DNA of 64,000 nt from Silvimonas terrae (GTDB taxonomy: Bacteria; Pseudomonadota; Gammaproteobacteria; Burkholderiales; Chitinibacteraceae): positions 124,001-188,000 of the forward strand of contig NZ_JACHHN010000009.1 in the NCBI RefSeq assembly GCF_014202765.1, written 5' to 3'. Shown one piece after another: positions 46,055-57,534 of the stretch. The notes beneath the pieces were generated by a model that was not told where the DNA came from, made no database searches, and worked only from the letters and a program-made list of their open reading frames with translations. The position numbers and the translations under genes were made by a program. Position 1 is the first letter of the stretch. Every line of letters begins with the position of its first letter.

Positions 46055-46320
46055 GCGACTACACCGTCACTGGTAACCTCACCATGCTGACCGCCAGCAA
46101 ACAACTGGCGGCCTTTGTGTGGCCCGAAGGGGCGAGCGAACTGACGCTCAATCTGGGGCAACTGGGTGAAGTTGACTCGGCGGCGGTGTCGGTCTTGCTC
46201 CACTGGCAACGGATTGCCCGGACCCGCAAGGCCCGGCTTGAGATCAAGGACATGCCCATCGCTCTGGCCGAACTGATACGACTTTATGGTGTGCAGTCCT
46301 TGTTACCGGCCGGTGTCTGA
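46051..46320 (+). CDS. mlaB: STAS-domain protein MlaB
   Basis: 89 aa STAS domain: LGEVDSAAVSVLLHWQRIARTRKARLEI is the conserved core, with the usual Ser/Thr of the loop as part of VDSAAVS. It binds MlaF and stabilises the complex. Final gene of mlaFEDCB; a terminator follows 13 bp after the stop. Confidence 0.92.
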   Translation: MSDYTVTGNLTMLTASKQLAAFVWPEGASELTLNLGQLGEVDSAAVSVLLHWQRIARTRKARLEIKDMPIALAELIRLYGVQSLLPAGV

Positions 46321-46333
46321 CCGGCTTGGGCAC

Positions 46334-46365
46334 AACCCCGCCAGCGTGCGGGGTTTTTGCTTTTA
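46334..46365 (+). terminator. Intrinsic terminator after mlaB
   Basis: AACCCCGC, loop CAGCGT, GCGGGGTT, then TTTGCTTTT. It separates mlaFEDCB from mlaA. Confidence 0.88.
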
Positions 46366-46443
46366 CCGTAGACAGATTCCTTTGTAACTCAGGCTGATAC
46401 GTTGCAAGAAACCACTTACAATACAGCCCTGCCCCCTGAATAC

Positions 46444-47352
46444 ATGACCCGATACCCGATCATGCGAAGAATTGTGCCCATAGCAGCATTGCTGCTGACC
46501 GCCTGTGCCAGCCCCAAGAACAACTACGATCCGCTGGAACCCGTAAACCGCGGCATTTTCGTCGTCAACAACGTGGTCGACCGCGCCGTGGTCAAACCCG
46601 TTGCCACCGTCTATGCCGATTACGCGCCGGGCCCGGTCAAACAGGGCACCAGCAATTTCTTCGGCAACATCGACGACCTCTTCTCGGCCATCGGCTCTGT
46701 GCTGGAAGGCCGCTTCAAGGATGCTGGCACCAGCGTGGGCCGTGTCGCGGTCAACACGACGATTGGTCTATTCGGTATTTTTGACTGGGCCAGCGATATG
46801 AACCTGCCCAAGCCGGATCAGGATCTGGGTCTCGCGCTGGGGCATTGGGGCATCGGCTCCGGCCCTTACCTGATGCTGCCCTTTCTTGGCCCAACCACCC
46901 TGCGTGATTCGGTAGACCCTGGTGTGCGCTGGTTCTACGGACCGGGCAGCTACCTGAATACTACGGGCGAAAAGATCGCCTGGGGTGCCGTAGAAGGCAT
47001 CAACCTGCGCGCACAAGTCTTGCCGCTGGATGCCATGATCGAATCCCAGCCTGACCCATACGCCTATATCCGCGATGCTTATCTGCAACGCCGCTGGTAC
47101 AAGGTGTATGACGGTCAGCCGCCGCATCCGCTGCAACTGGGGGATACCGGCGAGGACGACGGTGATGATGATGCCGATCTTCCACCCGCCAAGCCCGCCA
47201 GCCATGCCAGCGAACCTGCCGCCGCCGCAAAACCGGTGATTGACGCCTCGACTGTCGCCAGCGCTGTCCCGGCTGCTGAGGCGGCATCGGCAGCAGCAGA
47301 CACAACAACAGTGGCGGCAGCAGCTTCCGCTCCGGCAAAGGCAGAGCAGTGA
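46444..47352 (+). CDS. mlaA: Outer-membrane lipid asymmetry lipoprotein MlaA (VacJ)
   Basis: 302 aa from the ATG at 46444; an ATG at 46462 is equally plausible. Both give a lipobox LTAC (Cys21 or Cys15). MlaA blocks: DPLEPVNRGIFVVNNVVDRAVVKPVA, FFGNIDDLFSAIGSVLEG, GLALGHWGIGSGPYLMLPFLGPTTLRDSVD. The C-terminal 70 residues are acidic then Ala-rich, longer than usual. It removes misplaced phospholipid from the outer leaflet and gives it to MlaC. Its end overlaps the ABC ATPase gene by GTGA. Confidence 0.92.
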   Translation: MTRYPIMRRIVPIAALLLTACASPKNNYDPLEPVNRGIFVVNNVVDRAVVKPVATVYADYAPGPVKQGTSNFFGNIDDLFSAIGSVLEGRFKDAGTSVGRVAVNTTIGLFGIFDWASDMNLPKPDQDLGLALGHWGIGSGPYLMLPFLGPTTLRDSVDPGVRWFYGPGSYLNTTGEKIAWGAVEGINLRAQVLPLDAMIESQPDPYAYIRDAYLQRRWYKVYDGQPPHPLQLGDTGEDDGDDDADLPPAKPASHASEPAAAAKPVIDASTVASAVPAAEAASAAADTTTVAAAASAPAKAEQ

Positions 47353-48254
47353 GCGCTATCCAGTTTCAGAACGTCGTCAAACATTACGGCGACTTCCAGG
47401 CGCTGAACGATGTCAGCTTCAGCGTCGAAGAAGGCGACTTCTTCGCCCTGCTCGGCCCCAACGGGGCGGGCAAGACCACGCTGATTTCCATCCTTGGCGG
47501 CCTGGCGCGCGCTACCAGCGGCCAGATTTCCATTCTGGGTCGCGACGTGGTCAGCGACTACCGCAATGCCCGCCGCGCCGTCGGCATCGTGCCGCAAGAA
47601 CTGGTGTTCGATCCCTTCTTCACGGTACGTGAAACGCTGCGTTTTCAGTCTGGTTACTTTGGCCTCAAGCAAAATGACGCCTGGATTGATGAAATCCTGG
47701 AAAACCTGGGACTGACCAGCAAGGCCAATTCCAATATGCGCGCACTGTCCGGCGGCATGAAGCGCCGGGTGATGGTGGCGCAGGCGCTGGTGCATCGCCC
47801 CCCCGTCATCGTGCTGGATGAGCCTACCGCTGGTGTAGACGTAGAACTGCGCCAGACGCTGTGGGCCTTTGTGCGCAGGTTGAATGAGCAAGGTCACACC
47901 ATTGTGCTGACCACGCACTATCTGGAAGAAGCCGAGGAATTGTGTAACCGCATCGCCATGCTCAAACAGGGCCGGCTGCTGGCGCTGGAAGACAAGGCCA
48001 AGCTGTTGAATCGCGGCAAAACCCGTACATTGCGGGTGCGCCTGGCGCAAGGCAATCTGCCGCTCAGCCTGGCCGAACAAGTGGTGAGCGAGAAAGAGGG
48101 TCTGTACGAATTACGGCTGCAAGACGTCGCCGGCCTGGAAGAAATTCTGGAGCAGATCCGCATGCACGGGGCGACGCTGCGTGATGTCGAAATTGCCAAG
48201 CCGGATCTGGAAGATATCTTCGTCGAAATGATGCAGGGGCGCAGCGCGGTCTGA
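47349..48254 (+). CDS. ABC-2 type exporter ATP-binding protein (YadG-like)
   Basis: 301 aa. Starts with GTG overlapping the mlaA stop. Walker [12 protein letters not shown], signature LSGGMKRRVMVAQALVHRP, Walker B VIVLDEPTAGVDVE. A C-terminal extension (about 215-300) is typical of YadG/CcmA-type ATPases. Pairs with the next gene. The substrate is unknown; close placement in the Mla region suggests an envelope lipid or polymer, which is inference. Confidence 0.9.
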   Translation: MSAIQFQNVVKHYGDFQALNDVSFSVEEGDFFALLGPNGAGKTTLISILGGLARATSGQISILGRDVVSDYRNARRAVGIVPQELVFDPFFTVRETLRFQSGYFGLKQNDAWIDEILENLGLTSKANSNMRALSGGMKRRVMVAQALVHRPPVIVLDEPTAGVDVELRQTLWAFVRRLNEQGHTIVLTTHYLEEAEELCNRIAMLKQGRLLALEDKAKLLNRGKTRTLRVRLAQGNLPLSLAEQVVSEKEGLYELRLQDVAGLEEILEQIRMHGATLRDVEIAKPDLEDIFVEMMQGRSAV

Positions 48255-48279
48255 TCCCGCAGCGTCCCGATAGGAACAC

Positions 48280-49035
48280 ATGCAAGGCTTTTCCACGCTT
48301 TTTTACAAAGAACTGCTGCGTTTCTGGAAGGTTGCCTTCCAGACCGTGCTGGCGCCCATACTGACGGCGCTGCTGTATCTATTGATCTTTGCACACGTGC
48401 TGGATGCGCACGTTGAACCCTATCCGGGCGTGCGTTATACGGCCTTCCTGATTCCGGGTCTGGCCATGATGTCGATGCTGCAGAACGCGTTCTCCAATAC
48501 GAGTTCCAGCATCATCCAGTCCAAGATCACCGGCAACCTGGTCTTCATTTTGCTGCCACCACTGTCGCACTTTGAATTCTTTGCCGCATACGTGCTGGCG
48601 GCCGTGCTGCGCGGCGTGGTGGTGGGTTCTGGCGTGCTGCTGGCCACACTGGTGTTTGCCGTTCCGCCACTGCAACACCCATTGTGGGTCATTGTGTTTG
48701 CACTGTTGGGCTCTGCCATCATGGCCATTCTGGGCCTGATCGCCGGCATCTGGGCCGACAAGTTTGACCAACTGGCCGCATTCCAGAACTTCCTGATCAT
48801 GCCGCTGACCTTTTTGTCGGGCGTGTTTTACTCCATTCACAGCCTGCCGCCGTTCTGGCAGGGTGTTTCCAACTGGAACCCGGTGTTCTATGTGATCGAC
48901 GGATTCCGTTACGGTTTCTTCGGTCAGGCCGACGTCTCGCCATGGCTAAGCCTTGCCGTTGCGGGTGGTACTTTGCTGGTACTCGCCACACTGGGCTGGC
49001 ACCTGATAAAATCCGGTTATAAATTAAGGCACTAG
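48280..49035 (+). CDS. ABC-2 type exporter permease (YadH-like)
   Basis: 251 aa with six predicted helices and ABC2_membrane features: LRFWKVAFQTVLAPILTALLYLLIF at the start, the NTSSSIIQSKITGNLVFIL loop and FLSGVFYSIHSLPPFWQGVSNWNPVFYVIDGFRYGF near the end. Lies 25 bp after its ATPase. Together they form a dimeric exporter. Confidence 0.9.
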   Translation: MQGFSTLFYKELLRFWKVAFQTVLAPILTALLYLLIFAHVLDAHVEPYPGVRYTAFLIPGLAMMSMLQNAFSNTSSSIIQSKITGNLVFILLPPLSHFEFFAAYVLAAVLRGVVVGSGVLLATLVFAVPPLQHPLWVIVFALLGSAIMAILGLIAGIWADKFDQLAAFQNFLIMPLTFLSGVFYSIHSLPPFWQGVSNWNPVFYVIDGFRYGFFGQADVSPWLSLAVAGGTLLVLATLGWHLIKSGYKLRH

Positions 49036-49050
49036 AAAGTAAAGATTGTC

Positions 49051-49290
49051 ATGACTCCAGAGCAAGTACAGACCCTCCTGATCACCCGACTTGATGCCAC
49101 CGTGGCAGAAGTGCGTGGTGATGGTCACCATTTCTACGCCCGCGTGGTCTCTCCCCGGTTTGAGGGGTTGGCCCTGCTGGCGCGACATCGTCTGGTCAAA
49201 GACGCCCTCAAAGACGTGATCGACTCTGGCGAACTGCACGCGCTGTCGCTGGAAAAAACCTCCACGCCGGCCGAATGGGCCGCGCTGTGA
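49051..49290 (+). CDS. ibaG: BolA-family protein IbaG (YrbA)
   Basis: 79 aa BolA domain. VAEVRGDGHHFYARVVSPRFEGLALLARHRLVKDAL holds the conserved histidine region that, with monothiol glutaredoxin, binds an Fe-S cluster. Short length and a place between the lipid-transport and murA genes match IbaG instead of BolA itself. It ends with GTGA overlapping the next small gene. Confidence 0.9.
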   Translation: MTPEQVQTLLITRLDATVAEVRGDGHHFYARVVSPRFEGLALLARHRLVKDALKDVIDSGELHALSLEKTSTPAEWAAL

Positions 49291-49463
49291 GCAGCGACAA
49301 CCGCTTTAATCTGGATGGCATCGGCGCTCACAAGGCGAAGATTGACCACGCCAACCAGACGCAGCGCACCACGCGTGATCACAGCACACAAAAACTGATC
49401 GCCCTCACCAACCTGCCCTGGCTGATTGCGCTGGTGGCCTGGTTGCTGTGGAAATTCCTCTGA
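49287..49463 (+). CDS. Small single-span membrane protein between ibaG and murA
   Basis: 58 aa from a GTG at 49287 that overlaps the ibaG stop by 4 bp; an ATG at 49275 in the same frame is an alternative. A polar N-terminal part (about 1-38) and one C-terminal membrane helix (LPWLIALVAWLLWKFL). No family recognised. The tight overlap suggests it is real, but the short length keeps confidence modest. Confidence 0.5.
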   Translation: MSSDNRFNLDGIGAHKAKIDHANQTQRTTRDHSTQKLIALTNLPWLIALVAWLLWKFL

Positions 49464-49532
49464 TCGACACACGAATACACCGGCATAACGCGGCCGCTGG
49501 CCGCACGTCACACTCCCGCGAGGGGCGGGTAA

Positions 49533-50788
<1,256 letters not shown>

Positions 50789-50789
<1 letters not shown>

Positions 50790-51193
50790 TGCTGACGCTC
50801 AACCCCAAACCGGCCAGTGACGATAGCGACGGCAAACTACAGCCCCCCAGTGGCGTAGAAAAAACCATCGCCATGCTGACCCATCTGGCCGGCATTTTCT
50901 GGATTCCGTACCTGCCCATGCAGGTACTGGCGCTGATCATTCCGTTTCTGGTGTTGCAATTTGCCCGCGTACACTCAGACTACGTGGAGCAGCATGCCAT
51001 TCAGGCGACCAATTTCCAGTTATTGATGGGGTGTCTCTACGCACTTGCCATGATCATGATGACGGTACTGCACAGTACCTTCCCGATCTGGTGGGTGGCC
51101 ATTGGCTCCGCCATGTTCAGCCTGTGGGAAGGCGCCAAAGCCATTAATGGCTGGCGCTCCCGCTATCCGCTGACCCTGAAACTTTTCAAGTAA
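50789..51193 (+). CDS. DUF4870 membrane protein
   Basis: 134 aa. A polar N terminus (about 1-25) is followed by three hydrophobic segments. AMLTHLAGIFWIPYLPMQVLALIIPFLVLQFARVHSDYVEQHAIQATNFQ carries the DUF4870 pattern, including the EQHAIQATNFQL turn. Function unknown. It begins one base inside the murA stop and is 12 bp ahead of hisG, so it is in the same transcript. Confidence 0.8.
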
Positions 51194-51205
51194 GTACGAC
51201 TACAT

Positions 51206-51853
51206 ATGATTACGATTGCGCTATCCAAAGGTCGCATTTTCGAAGAAACCGTGCCGCTGCTGGCTGCCGCCGGCATCGTGCCCGCCGAAGCGCCGGAAAG
51301 CTCGCGCAAACTGATCATTGGCACCAATCATGAAGACGTCCGCCTGATCATTGTGCGCGCCACCGACGTGCCCACCTACGTGCAATATGGCGCGGCCGAT
51401 CTGGGCGTGGCTGGTAAAGATGTGCTGCTGGAGCATGGCGGCGCGGGCCTGTATGTGCCGCTGGATCTGGAAATTGCCAAGTGCAAGCTGATGGTCGCCG
51501 TGCAAAATGGCTTCGATTACGAAGGTGCCGTCAAGCAAGGCGCACGCCTGCGTGTGGCCACCAAATACACCGAATGCGCGCGCGAGCACTTTGCCGGCAA
51601 GGGCGTGCACGTAGACCTGATCAAGTTGTACGGCTCCATGGAACTGGCCCCGCTGGTGGGCCTGGCCGATGCCATCGTGGACCTTGTGTCTACGGGCGGC
51701 ACGCTCAAGGCCAATAACCTCGTGGCGGTGGAAGATGTGCGCGACATCAGTTCGCGCCTGATCGTCAATCAGGCCGCCCTCAAGCTCAAGCAAGACCGCC
51801 TGCAGCCGATCATCGACACCTTTGCGGCAACCGTCGCCGCCCGTCGCAACTGA
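51206..51853 (+). CDS. hisG: ATP phosphoribosyltransferase, short form
   Basis: 215 aa. First step of histidine synthesis (ATP + PRPP). [27 protein letters not shown] and [16 protein letters not shown] are conserved. Proteins of this length lack the C-terminal regulatory domain and require HisZ, which is not in the window. A terminator follows, so hisD has a separate promoter. Confidence 0.95.
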   Translation: MITIALSKGRIFEETVPLLAAAGIVPAEAPESSRKLIIGTNHEDVRLIIVRATDVPTYVQYGAADLGVAGKDVLLEHGGAGLYVPLDLEIAKCKLMVAVQNGFDYEGAVKQGARLRVATKYTECAREHFAGKGVHVDLIKLYGSMELAPLVGLADAIVDLVSTGGTLKANNLVAVEDVRDISSRLIVNQAALKLKQDRLQPIIDTFAATVAARRN

Positions 51854-51859
51854 CGGGAC

Positions 51860-51894
51860 AAAGGCGGATGTGCAGTACGCCATCCGCCTTTTTT
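51860..51894 (+). terminator. Intrinsic terminator between hisG and hisD
   Basis: AAAGGCGGATG, 10-base loop, CATCCGCCTTT, then TTT. Perfect 11-bp stem, starting 6 bp after the hisG stop. Confidence 0.9.
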
Positions 51895-51941
51895 GTCAGT
51901 ATTGCTGCCCTGCCCTTGTAAAACGGGCAACGCACAGCAGT

Positions 51942-51947
51942 TATAAT
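51942..51947 (+). promoter_or_regulatory. Candidate -10 box for hisD
   Basis: Perfect TATAAT, 32 bp before the hisD ATG. The nearest -35-like TTGTAA (51916-51921) is 20 bp away, longer than ideal. The surrounding TTATAATTG is repeated before hisE. Confidence 0.5.
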
Positions 51948-51979
51948 TGTTCTCTCCATCGCCACACCGGACACCTGCC

Positions 51980-53281
51980 ATGATTCGCCGCCTTGATTCC
52001 CGCGATGCCCAGTTCCAGCAAGAACTCTCGGCCCTGCTCGCTTTCGAGTCCTCTCAAGACCCGGAAGTCGATGCCCGCGTGGCCGCGATTCTGGACGATG
52101 TAAAACAGCGTGGTGATGCCGCAGTTATCGAATACACCCAGCGCTTCGATAGCCTGTCTGCCGCGACCATGGCCGAGCTGGAGCTGTCGCAAGCTGAACT
52201 CAAAGCAGCGTTCGAGCGCCTGCCTCAGGTCCAGAAAGACGCGCTGCAAGCCGCCGCCGCCCGCGTGCGCCGCTATCACGAACATCAAAAAGCCGCCTCC
52301 TGGCAGTACACCGATGAAGACGGCACCATGCTGGGCCAGCAGGTCACCGCACTGGACCGGGTCGGTATCTACGTGCCGGGCGGCAAGGCCTCTTACCCGT
52401 CTTCCGTACTGATGAACGCCATTCCGGCACATGTCGCTGGCGTCGCCGAGATCATCATGGTGGTCCCGACACCGCGCGGCGAACGCAATGATCTGGTGCT
52501 GGCCGCAGCGTATATCGCCGGTGTCAGCCGCGCCTTTACCATTGGGGGCGCGCAAGCGGTGGGCGCCCTGGCTTATGGCACGCAAACCATCCCGCAAGTC
52601 GACAAGATTACCGGGCCGGGCAACGCTTACGTAGCAGCGGCCAAACGGCGCGTGTTCGGGATTGTCGGCATCGATATGGTGGCCGGCCCATCAGAAATCC
52701 TGGTGATCTGTGATGGCACCACCGATCCGGACTGGATCGCCATGGACCTGTTCAGCCAGGCCGAACATGACGAAATCGCCCAGGCCATCTTGCTGTGCCC
52801 GGATGCCGCTTTCATCGAGAAAGTGGCCGCCAGCATCGACCGCCAGTTACCCGGCATGCCCCGCGCTGACATCATCCGCGCCTCGCTCACTGGCCGGGGT
52901 GCGTTGATTCAGGTAAAGGACCTGGCCGAAGCCTGTCAGATTGCCAACTGGATTGCACCGGAACACCTGGAGTTATCCGTCGCGGAGCCGCAAGTATGGC
53001 TGCCGGAGCTCAAACACGCCGGGGCGATTTTCCTCGGCAAGTTCACCTCTGAATCTTTGGGCGACTACTGCGCTGGTCCCAACCACGTCTTGCCGACTGC
53101 CCGCACCGCGCGCTTTGCCAGCCCGCTGGGCGTGTATGACTTCCAGAAGCGCTCCAGCCTGATTCAGGTCTCCGCGGCGGGTGCGCAAAAGCTGGGCCGT
53201 ATTGCCAGTACGCTGGCGCATGGCGAAGGCTTGCAAGCGCACGCCAAAGCGGCGGAATACCGCCTCGACGAGCAACCATAA
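51980..53281 (+). CDS. hisD: Histidinol dehydrogenase
   Basis: 433 aa. Oxidises L-histidinol to histidine in two NAD-dependent steps. [68 protein letters not shown] and the [14 protein letters not shown]-terminal block are conserved. The ATG at 51980 starts the family-like [12 protein letters not shown]; an open extension to 51947 overlaps the -10 box and is rejected. Confidence 0.96.
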   Translation: MIRRLDSRDAQFQQELSALLAFESSQDPEVDARVAAILDDVKQRGDAAVIEYTQRFDSLSAATMAELELSQAELKAAFERLPQVQKDALQAAAARVRRYHEHQKAASWQYTDEDGTMLGQQVTALDRVGIYVPGGKASYPSSVLMNAIPAHVAGVAEIIMVVPTPRGERNDLVLAAAYIAGVSRAFTIGGAQAVGALAYGTQTIPQVDKITGPGNAYVAAAKRRVFGIVGIDMVAGPSEILVICDGTTDPDWIAMDLFSQAEHDEIAQAILLCPDAAFIEKVAASIDRQLPGMPRADIIRASLTGRGALIQVKDLAEACQIANWIAPEHLELSVAEPQVWLPELKHAGAIFLGKFTSESLGDYCAGPNHVLPTARTARFASPLGVYDFQKRSSLIQVSAAGAQKLGRIASTLAHGEGLQAHAKAAEYRLDEQP

Positions 53282-53295
53282 ACAGGTCACCCGGC

Positions 53296-53643
53296 ATGCC
53301 GGCGAGAAGTGAATACCTGGACTGGCTGCTGGAACAACTGGCGCCACTGGGCAGTTTGCGACCCAAATCGATGTTTGGCGGCTTTGGCCTGTATTGCGAT
53401 GGGATGTTCTTTGCCATCGTTTCTGACGATGTGTTTTACGTCAAAGTGGATGACATCAACCGGCCCCGTTTTGCGAAGGCTGGTTTGCAGCCGTTTCGCT
53501 ATGACGTCAAAGATGGCAAGAAACATCTGTCTTACTACCCATTGCCTGAGTCCGCGCTGGAAGACTCTGAAGCGTTGCAAGACTGGGCGCGTGAAGGCCT
53601 TGGCGCAGCACTGCGGGCAGCAGCCAAAACCAAAAAACACTGA
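53296..53643 (+). CDS. TfoX N-terminal domain protein
   Basis: 115 aa. LEQLAPLGSLRPKSMFGGFGLYCDGMFFAIVSDDVFYVKVDD is the TfoX/Sxy N-terminal domain; the C-terminal competence domain is absent and the tail is Ala/Lys-rich. In Haemophilus full-length TfoX controls natural competence, but single-domain forms have no assigned role. It sits 14 bp after hisD, in the place that hisC occupies in many betaproteobacteria. Confidence 0.85.
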   Translation: MPARSEYLDWLLEQLAPLGSLRPKSMFGGFGLYCDGMFFAIVSDDVFYVKVDDINRPRFAKAGLQPFRYDVKDGKKHLSYYPLPESALEDSEALQDWAREGLGAALRAAAKTKKH

Positions 53644-53987
53644 TGACCGGGAAAATTTCGACCACAAATGCGCCGCACTACCACTGGGGCGCCGGAGAAG
53701 ATGGCTGGCATCTGGTGCGCACGCCCGAACTTTCGGTCATCCAGGAACGGATCGGCCCGGGTGGCACGGAAGCGCGTCACTACCATGAACACGCCAGCCA
53801 GTTCTTTTATGTGCTCTCTGGCCAGCTTGAAATTGAACTGGCCGGTGCAATCCATACTTTGCAGGCACAGGAAGGCCTGGTGATCCCGCCGGGTGTTACG
53901 CATCAGGTGCGTAATGTGTCGCAAACCGACGCACATTTTCTGGTGACATCGTCACCACCCAGTCATGGGGACCGAATCCTGGCCTGA
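53643..53987 (+). CDS. Small cupin-fold protein
   Basis: 114 aa single cupin_2 domain. Metal-binding motif 1 is visible as [27 protein letters not shown] and motif 2 as [12 protein letters not shown]. No signal peptide. The start overlaps the tfoX-domain stop by one base. Function unknown; possibly a small-molecule sensor or isomerase. It lies 122 bp before hisB. Confidence 0.82.
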   Translation: MTGKISTTNAPHYHWGAGEDGWHLVRTPELSVIQERIGPGGTEARHYHEHASQFFYVLSGQLEIELAGAIHTLQAQEGLVIPPGVTHQVRNVSQTDAHFLVTSSPPSHGDRILA

Positions 53988-54109
53988 TGGCGGGGTTTTA
54001 CTACGTATTTACAGGGTCCTGGGCGGCTTTTGCTTCACCTGGTGGGCAAAGTCGTGGACAATTACCCAAATTGTGCCCAATTGGGCTATTGCTGATTACG
54101 AGAATACGC

Positions 54110-54703
54110 ATGCGCGAAGTACAGGTCAGCCGTAACACGCTGGAAACCCAGATCACCGTAACCATCAATCTGGATGGTACTGGCAAGTCCCGTTTTGATA
54201 CCGGCGTGCCGTTCCTGGAACACATGATGGACCAGATCGCCCGTCACGGGCTGATTGATCTGGACGTCGTCGCCAAGGGTGATTTGCATATCGACGCTCA
54301 CCACACGGTGGAAGACGTTGGCATCACCCTGGGTCAGGCGCTGGCCAAGGCCTTGGGCGACAAGAAAGGCATTCGCCGTTATGGCCACGCCTATGTCCCG
54401 CTGGATGAAGCGCTCTCCCGCGTGGTGATTGATCTCTCTGGCCGGCCCGGTCTGGAGTACGGTGTGGAGTTCACCCGTGCTGCGATTGGTGGTTTTGATG
54501 TCGATCTGTTTGGCGAGTTTTTCCGCGGTTTCGTCAATCACGCGGCGGTCACGCTGCATATCGACAACCTGAAGGGCAAAAACGCCCACCATCAGGCAGA
54601 GACCATCTTCAAGGCATTCGGCCGTGCATTGCGCATGGCAATCGAATACGATGAACGCATGGCTGGCGTGACGCCCTCGACCAAAGGCACGCTGGTCGGT
54701 TAA
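54110..54703 (+). CDS. hisB: Imidazoleglycerol-phosphate dehydratase
   Basis: 197 aa, monofunctional form (no phosphatase domain). [42 protein letters not shown] and [15 protein letters not shown] carry the metal-binding histidines. The ATG at 54110 matches the family; the frame is open back to the cupin stop but that leader is unlike HisB. Confidence 0.96.
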   Translation: MREVQVSRNTLETQITVTINLDGTGKSRFDTGVPFLEHMMDQIARHGLIDLDVVAKGDLHIDAHHTVEDVGITLGQALAKALGDKKGIRRYGHAYVPLDEALSRVVIDLSGRPGLEYGVEFTRAAIGGFDVDLFGEFFRGFVNHAAVTLHIDNLKGKNAHHQAETIFKAFGRALRMAIEYDERMAGVTPSTKGTLVG

Positions 54704-54729
54704 CAGACCCTCTACGTTGAAACCAAGAA

Positions 54730-55371
54730 ATGCGTATCGCAATCGTTGATTACGGAATGGGCAACCTGCATTCCGTCACCAAGGCTTTTGAACACGTTGC
54801 CGGCGATGACGCCAGCATTGTGCTGACCGACGATCCAATCGAGGTCGCCGCCGCCGACAAAGTGGTGTTTCCCGGTCAGGGCGCCATGCCCGACTGTATG
54901 CGCCACCTGGAAGAAAGCGGGCTCAAAGGCGCGGTGCTGGATGCCGCCCGCCAGAAACCCTTTCTGGGCATCTGTGTCGGCGCGCAACTGTTGTTTGACT
55001 ACAGTGAAGAAGGCGACACGCCAGGTCTGGGCGTTTTTGCCGGCGAAGTGGTGCGTTTCCCCAAGGAACGCATGCACGATGAGGCGGGCCACAAGCTCAA
55101 AGTGCCTCATATGGGCTGGAACGAAATGTTCATTGCCCGGGAACACCCGCTGTGGCAGGGCATCAGCCAGGGCGAGCGTTTTTACTTTGTGCACAGCTAC
55201 CACTTCAAGCCATCCGATGACATCGCCGTGATCGAATCGGCTTACCCGTACCGTTTTGCAGCGGCCGTGGCAAAAGACAACATCTTTGCCATTCAGTGCC
55301 ACCCGGAGAAAAGCCACAACGCCGGGCTGCAATTATTGCGAAATTTTGTACACTGGGATGGTCGCCCGTAA
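54730..55371 (+). CDS. hisH: Imidazole glycerol phosphate synthase, glutaminase subunit
   Basis: 213 aa class-I glutamine amidotransferase. Nucleophile Cys82 in FLGICVGAQLLF and the His/Glu pair in FAIQCHPEKSHNAGLQLL. It supplies ammonia to HisF to form IGP and AICAR. Spacing is 26 bp after hisB and 44 bp before hisA. Confidence 0.96.
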   Translation: MRIAIVDYGMGNLHSVTKAFEHVAGDDASIVLTDDPIEVAAADKVVFPGQGAMPDCMRHLEESGLKGAVLDAARQKPFLGICVGAQLLFDYSEEGDTPGLGVFAGEVVRFPKERMHDEAGHKLKVPHMGWNEMFIAREHPLWQGISQGERFYFVHSYHFKPSDDIAVIESAYPYRFAAAVAKDNIFAIQCHPEKSHNAGLQLLRNFVHWDGRP

Positions 55372-55415
55372 TCTGCGACATACTGTCAACCTGAGTTCAT
55401 TGAAGTTTCTGCACC

Positions 55416-56159
55416 ATGCTGATTATTCCTGCAATTGATTTGAAAGATGGCGCCTGCGTTCGTTTGCGTCAGGGCCTGATGGAAGACGCGACGGTCTTCT
55501 CGGAAAACCCGGCCACCATGGCGCGCCACTGGCTGGATAAAGGCGGTCGCCGCCTGCACCTGGTGGATCTGAACGGCGCTTTTGCCGGCAAGCCCAAAAA
55601 CCTGGATGCCATCAAGTCCATCCTGGCAGAAGTGGATGGGGACGTCCCCGTTCAACTGGGCGGCGGCATTCGCGACCTGGAAACCATCGAAAGCTATCTG
55701 GATGCCGGTATCGACTACGTCATCATCGGCACGGCTGCGGTGAAAATCCCCGGTTTTCTGCATGAAGCGTGCGATGCCTTCCCCGGCCACATCATTGTCG
55801 GTCTGGATGCCAAGGATGGCCGCGTGGCCACTGACGGCTGGTCCAAGATCACTGAACATGATGTGATTGATCTGGCCCGCCGCTTCCAGGATTACGGCGT
55901 GGAAAGCGTCATTTACACCGACATTGGCCGCGATGGCATGCTTTCGGGCGTGAACATTGAAGCCACTGTCAAACTGGCACAGGCACTGACGATTCCGGTG
56001 ATTGCATCGGGCGGCCTGACCGACCTGGACGACGTGCGCAAGCTGGTGGAAGTTGAAAGCGAAGGCATTGAAGGCGTCATTACCGGCCGTGCCATTTACG
56101 AAGGCACGATCGACTTCAAGGCTGCGCAAGACCTCGCCGACGAAGCCGTCGCCGCCTGA
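55416..56159 (+). CDS. hisA: ProFAR isomerase (phosphoribosylformimino-AICAR-P isomerase)
   Basis: 247 aa (beta-alpha)8 barrel. General acid/base Asp8 in [14 protein letters not shown], with [35 protein letters not shown] (second catalytic Asp region) and [13 protein letters not shown]. Same ancestry as HisF, which follows. Confidence 0.96.
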   Translation: MLIIPAIDLKDGACVRLRQGLMEDATVFSENPATMARHWLDKGGRRLHLVDLNGAFAGKPKNLDAIKSILAEVDGDVPVQLGGGIRDLETIESYLDAGIDYVIIGTAAVKIPGFLHEACDAFPGHIIVGLDAKDGRVATDGWSKITEHDVIDLARRFQDYGVESVIYTDIGRDGMLSGVNIEATVKLAQALTIPVIASGGLTDLDDVRKLVEVESEGIEGVITGRAIYEGTIDFKAAQDLADEAVAA

Positions 56160-56244
56160 TTTTCCTGATTGAACCGCCCGCCGCTGCCGTGATGGACTGT
56201 CTTTGCAGTCTATGCCGGCAGCGGTGGCGCGTCCGGACACCGAT

Positions 56245-57012
56245 ATGCCCTTAGCCAAACGCATTATTCCCTGCCTTGATGTCACCGCTGGTCGTGTAGT
56301 CAAGGGCGTCAATTTTGTTGAACTGCGGGATGCCGGCGATCCGGTGGAAATCGCCCGCCGCTACGACGAACAAGGTGCGGATGAGCTGACCTTTCTGGAT
56401 ATCACTGCGTCTTCCGATGACCGCGATCTGATTCTGTCGGTGATTGAAGCCGTGGCGTCGCAAGTGTTTATCCCGCTCACGGTGGGCGGTGGCGTGCGCA
56501 AAGTGGAAGACGTGCGCCGCCTGCTCAATGCCGGCGCGGACAAAATCAGCATCAACACCTCGGCCATTACCAACCCGCAACTGGTGGCTGATGCCGCCGC
56601 ACGGTTTGGCAGCCAGGCCATTGTGGTCGCCATTGATGCCAAAGCCGTGTCGCCCAACAATGATCGCTGGGAAGTCTTTACCCACGGCGGCCGTAATGCC
56701 ACCGGGCTGGATGCGGTGGAATGGGCGCTGAAAATGCAGCAAATGGGCGCGGGCGAAATCCTGCTGACCAGCATGGACCGCGATGGCACCAAGATCGGCT
56801 TTAACCTGCCGCTGACCCGCGCTATTTCTGACGCTGTGGACATCCCGGTCATTGCCTCCGGCGGCGTGGGTAATCTGCAGCATATGGTCGAAGGCGTCAC
56901 CGAAGGTCACGCTGATGCCGTGCTGGCCGCATCGATTTTCCACTTTGGTGAATACACCGTGCGCCAGGCCAAAGAGGCCATGCATGCAGCCGGGATCGAG
57001 GTGCGCCTGTGA
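56245..57012 (+). CDS. hisF: Imidazole glycerol phosphate synthase, cyclase subunit
   Basis: 255 aa barrel. Catalytic Asp12 in [20 protein letters not shown]; second acid in [17 protein letters not shown]. It forms the HisHF complex. The ATG at 56245 is preferred over one at 56203 since homologues begin [11 protein letters not shown]. It overlaps hisI by 4 bp. Confidence 0.96.
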   Translation: MPLAKRIIPCLDVTAGRVVKGVNFVELRDAGDPVEIARRYDEQGADELTFLDITASSDDRDLILSVIEAVASQVFIPLTVGGGVRKVEDVRRLLNAGADKISINTSAITNPQLVADAAARFGSQAIVVAIDAKAVSPNNDRWEVFTHGGRNATGLDAVEWALKMQQMGAGEILLTSMDRDGTKIGFNLPLTRAISDAVDIPVIASGGVGNLQHMVEGVTEGHADAVLAASIFHFGEYTVRQAKEAMHAAGIEVRL

Positions 57013-57404
57013 GCTGGCTCGACGAAATCAAATTTGATGCCGCTGGCCTTGTGCCTGTGATTGCACAAGACGAACACACTGGCCGCGTACTGATGTTCGC
57101 TTATGCCAATCGCGAGGCCGTGGCCCTTTCTGCCGAAAAAAGCACCGCACATTACTGGACCCGCTCCCGCCAGAAACTGTGGCACAAAGGCGAAGAATCC
57201 GGCCATTTCCAGCGTATCAAGGAAATCCGCCTGGATTGTGATGGCGACGTGTTGATTTACGTGATCGAACAGGAAGGCGGCATTGCCTGCCACACCGGGC
57301 GCGAAAGCTGTTTCTTCCGCAAGCTCAGTGGTGACACCTGGGAGACGGTTGATCCAGTGCTCAAAGACCCCAATGCCATTTATGGGCACGGTCATTCGCA
57401 TTAA
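57009..57404 (+). CDS. hisI: Phosphoribosyl-AMP cyclohydrolase
   Basis: 131 aa, monofunctional HisI. GTG start overlapping hisF (GTGA). [39 protein letters not shown] and [13 protein letters not shown] plus [11 protein letters not shown] hold the Zn cysteines and Mg aspartates. A terminator follows 16 bp after the stop. Confidence 0.95.
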   Translation: MSWLDEIKFDAAGLVPVIAQDEHTGRVLMFAYANREAVALSAEKSTAHYWTRSRQKLWHKGEESGHFQRIKEIRLDCDGDVLIYVIEQEGGIACHTGRESCFFRKLSGDTWETVDPVLKDPNAIYGHGHSH

Positions 57405-57420
57405 GTGGCCCGCCACCTGC

Positions 57421-57447
57421 AAAAGCCCGTCCGTGACGGGCTTTTTT
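57421..57447 (+). terminator. Intrinsic terminator after hisI
   Basis: AAAAGCCCGTC, loop CGT, GACGGGCTTTT, then TT. Perfect 11-bp stem. It cuts hisE off from the hisB-to-hisI transcript. Confidence 0.92.
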
Positions 57448-57534
57448 GTGGGAATAAACCCATTCATCCGGATGTTCGTACAACTTAAAACAAGCGCGCT
57501 GCAACCGTAGCGTCCTTTCGTAATCAAACCCCCT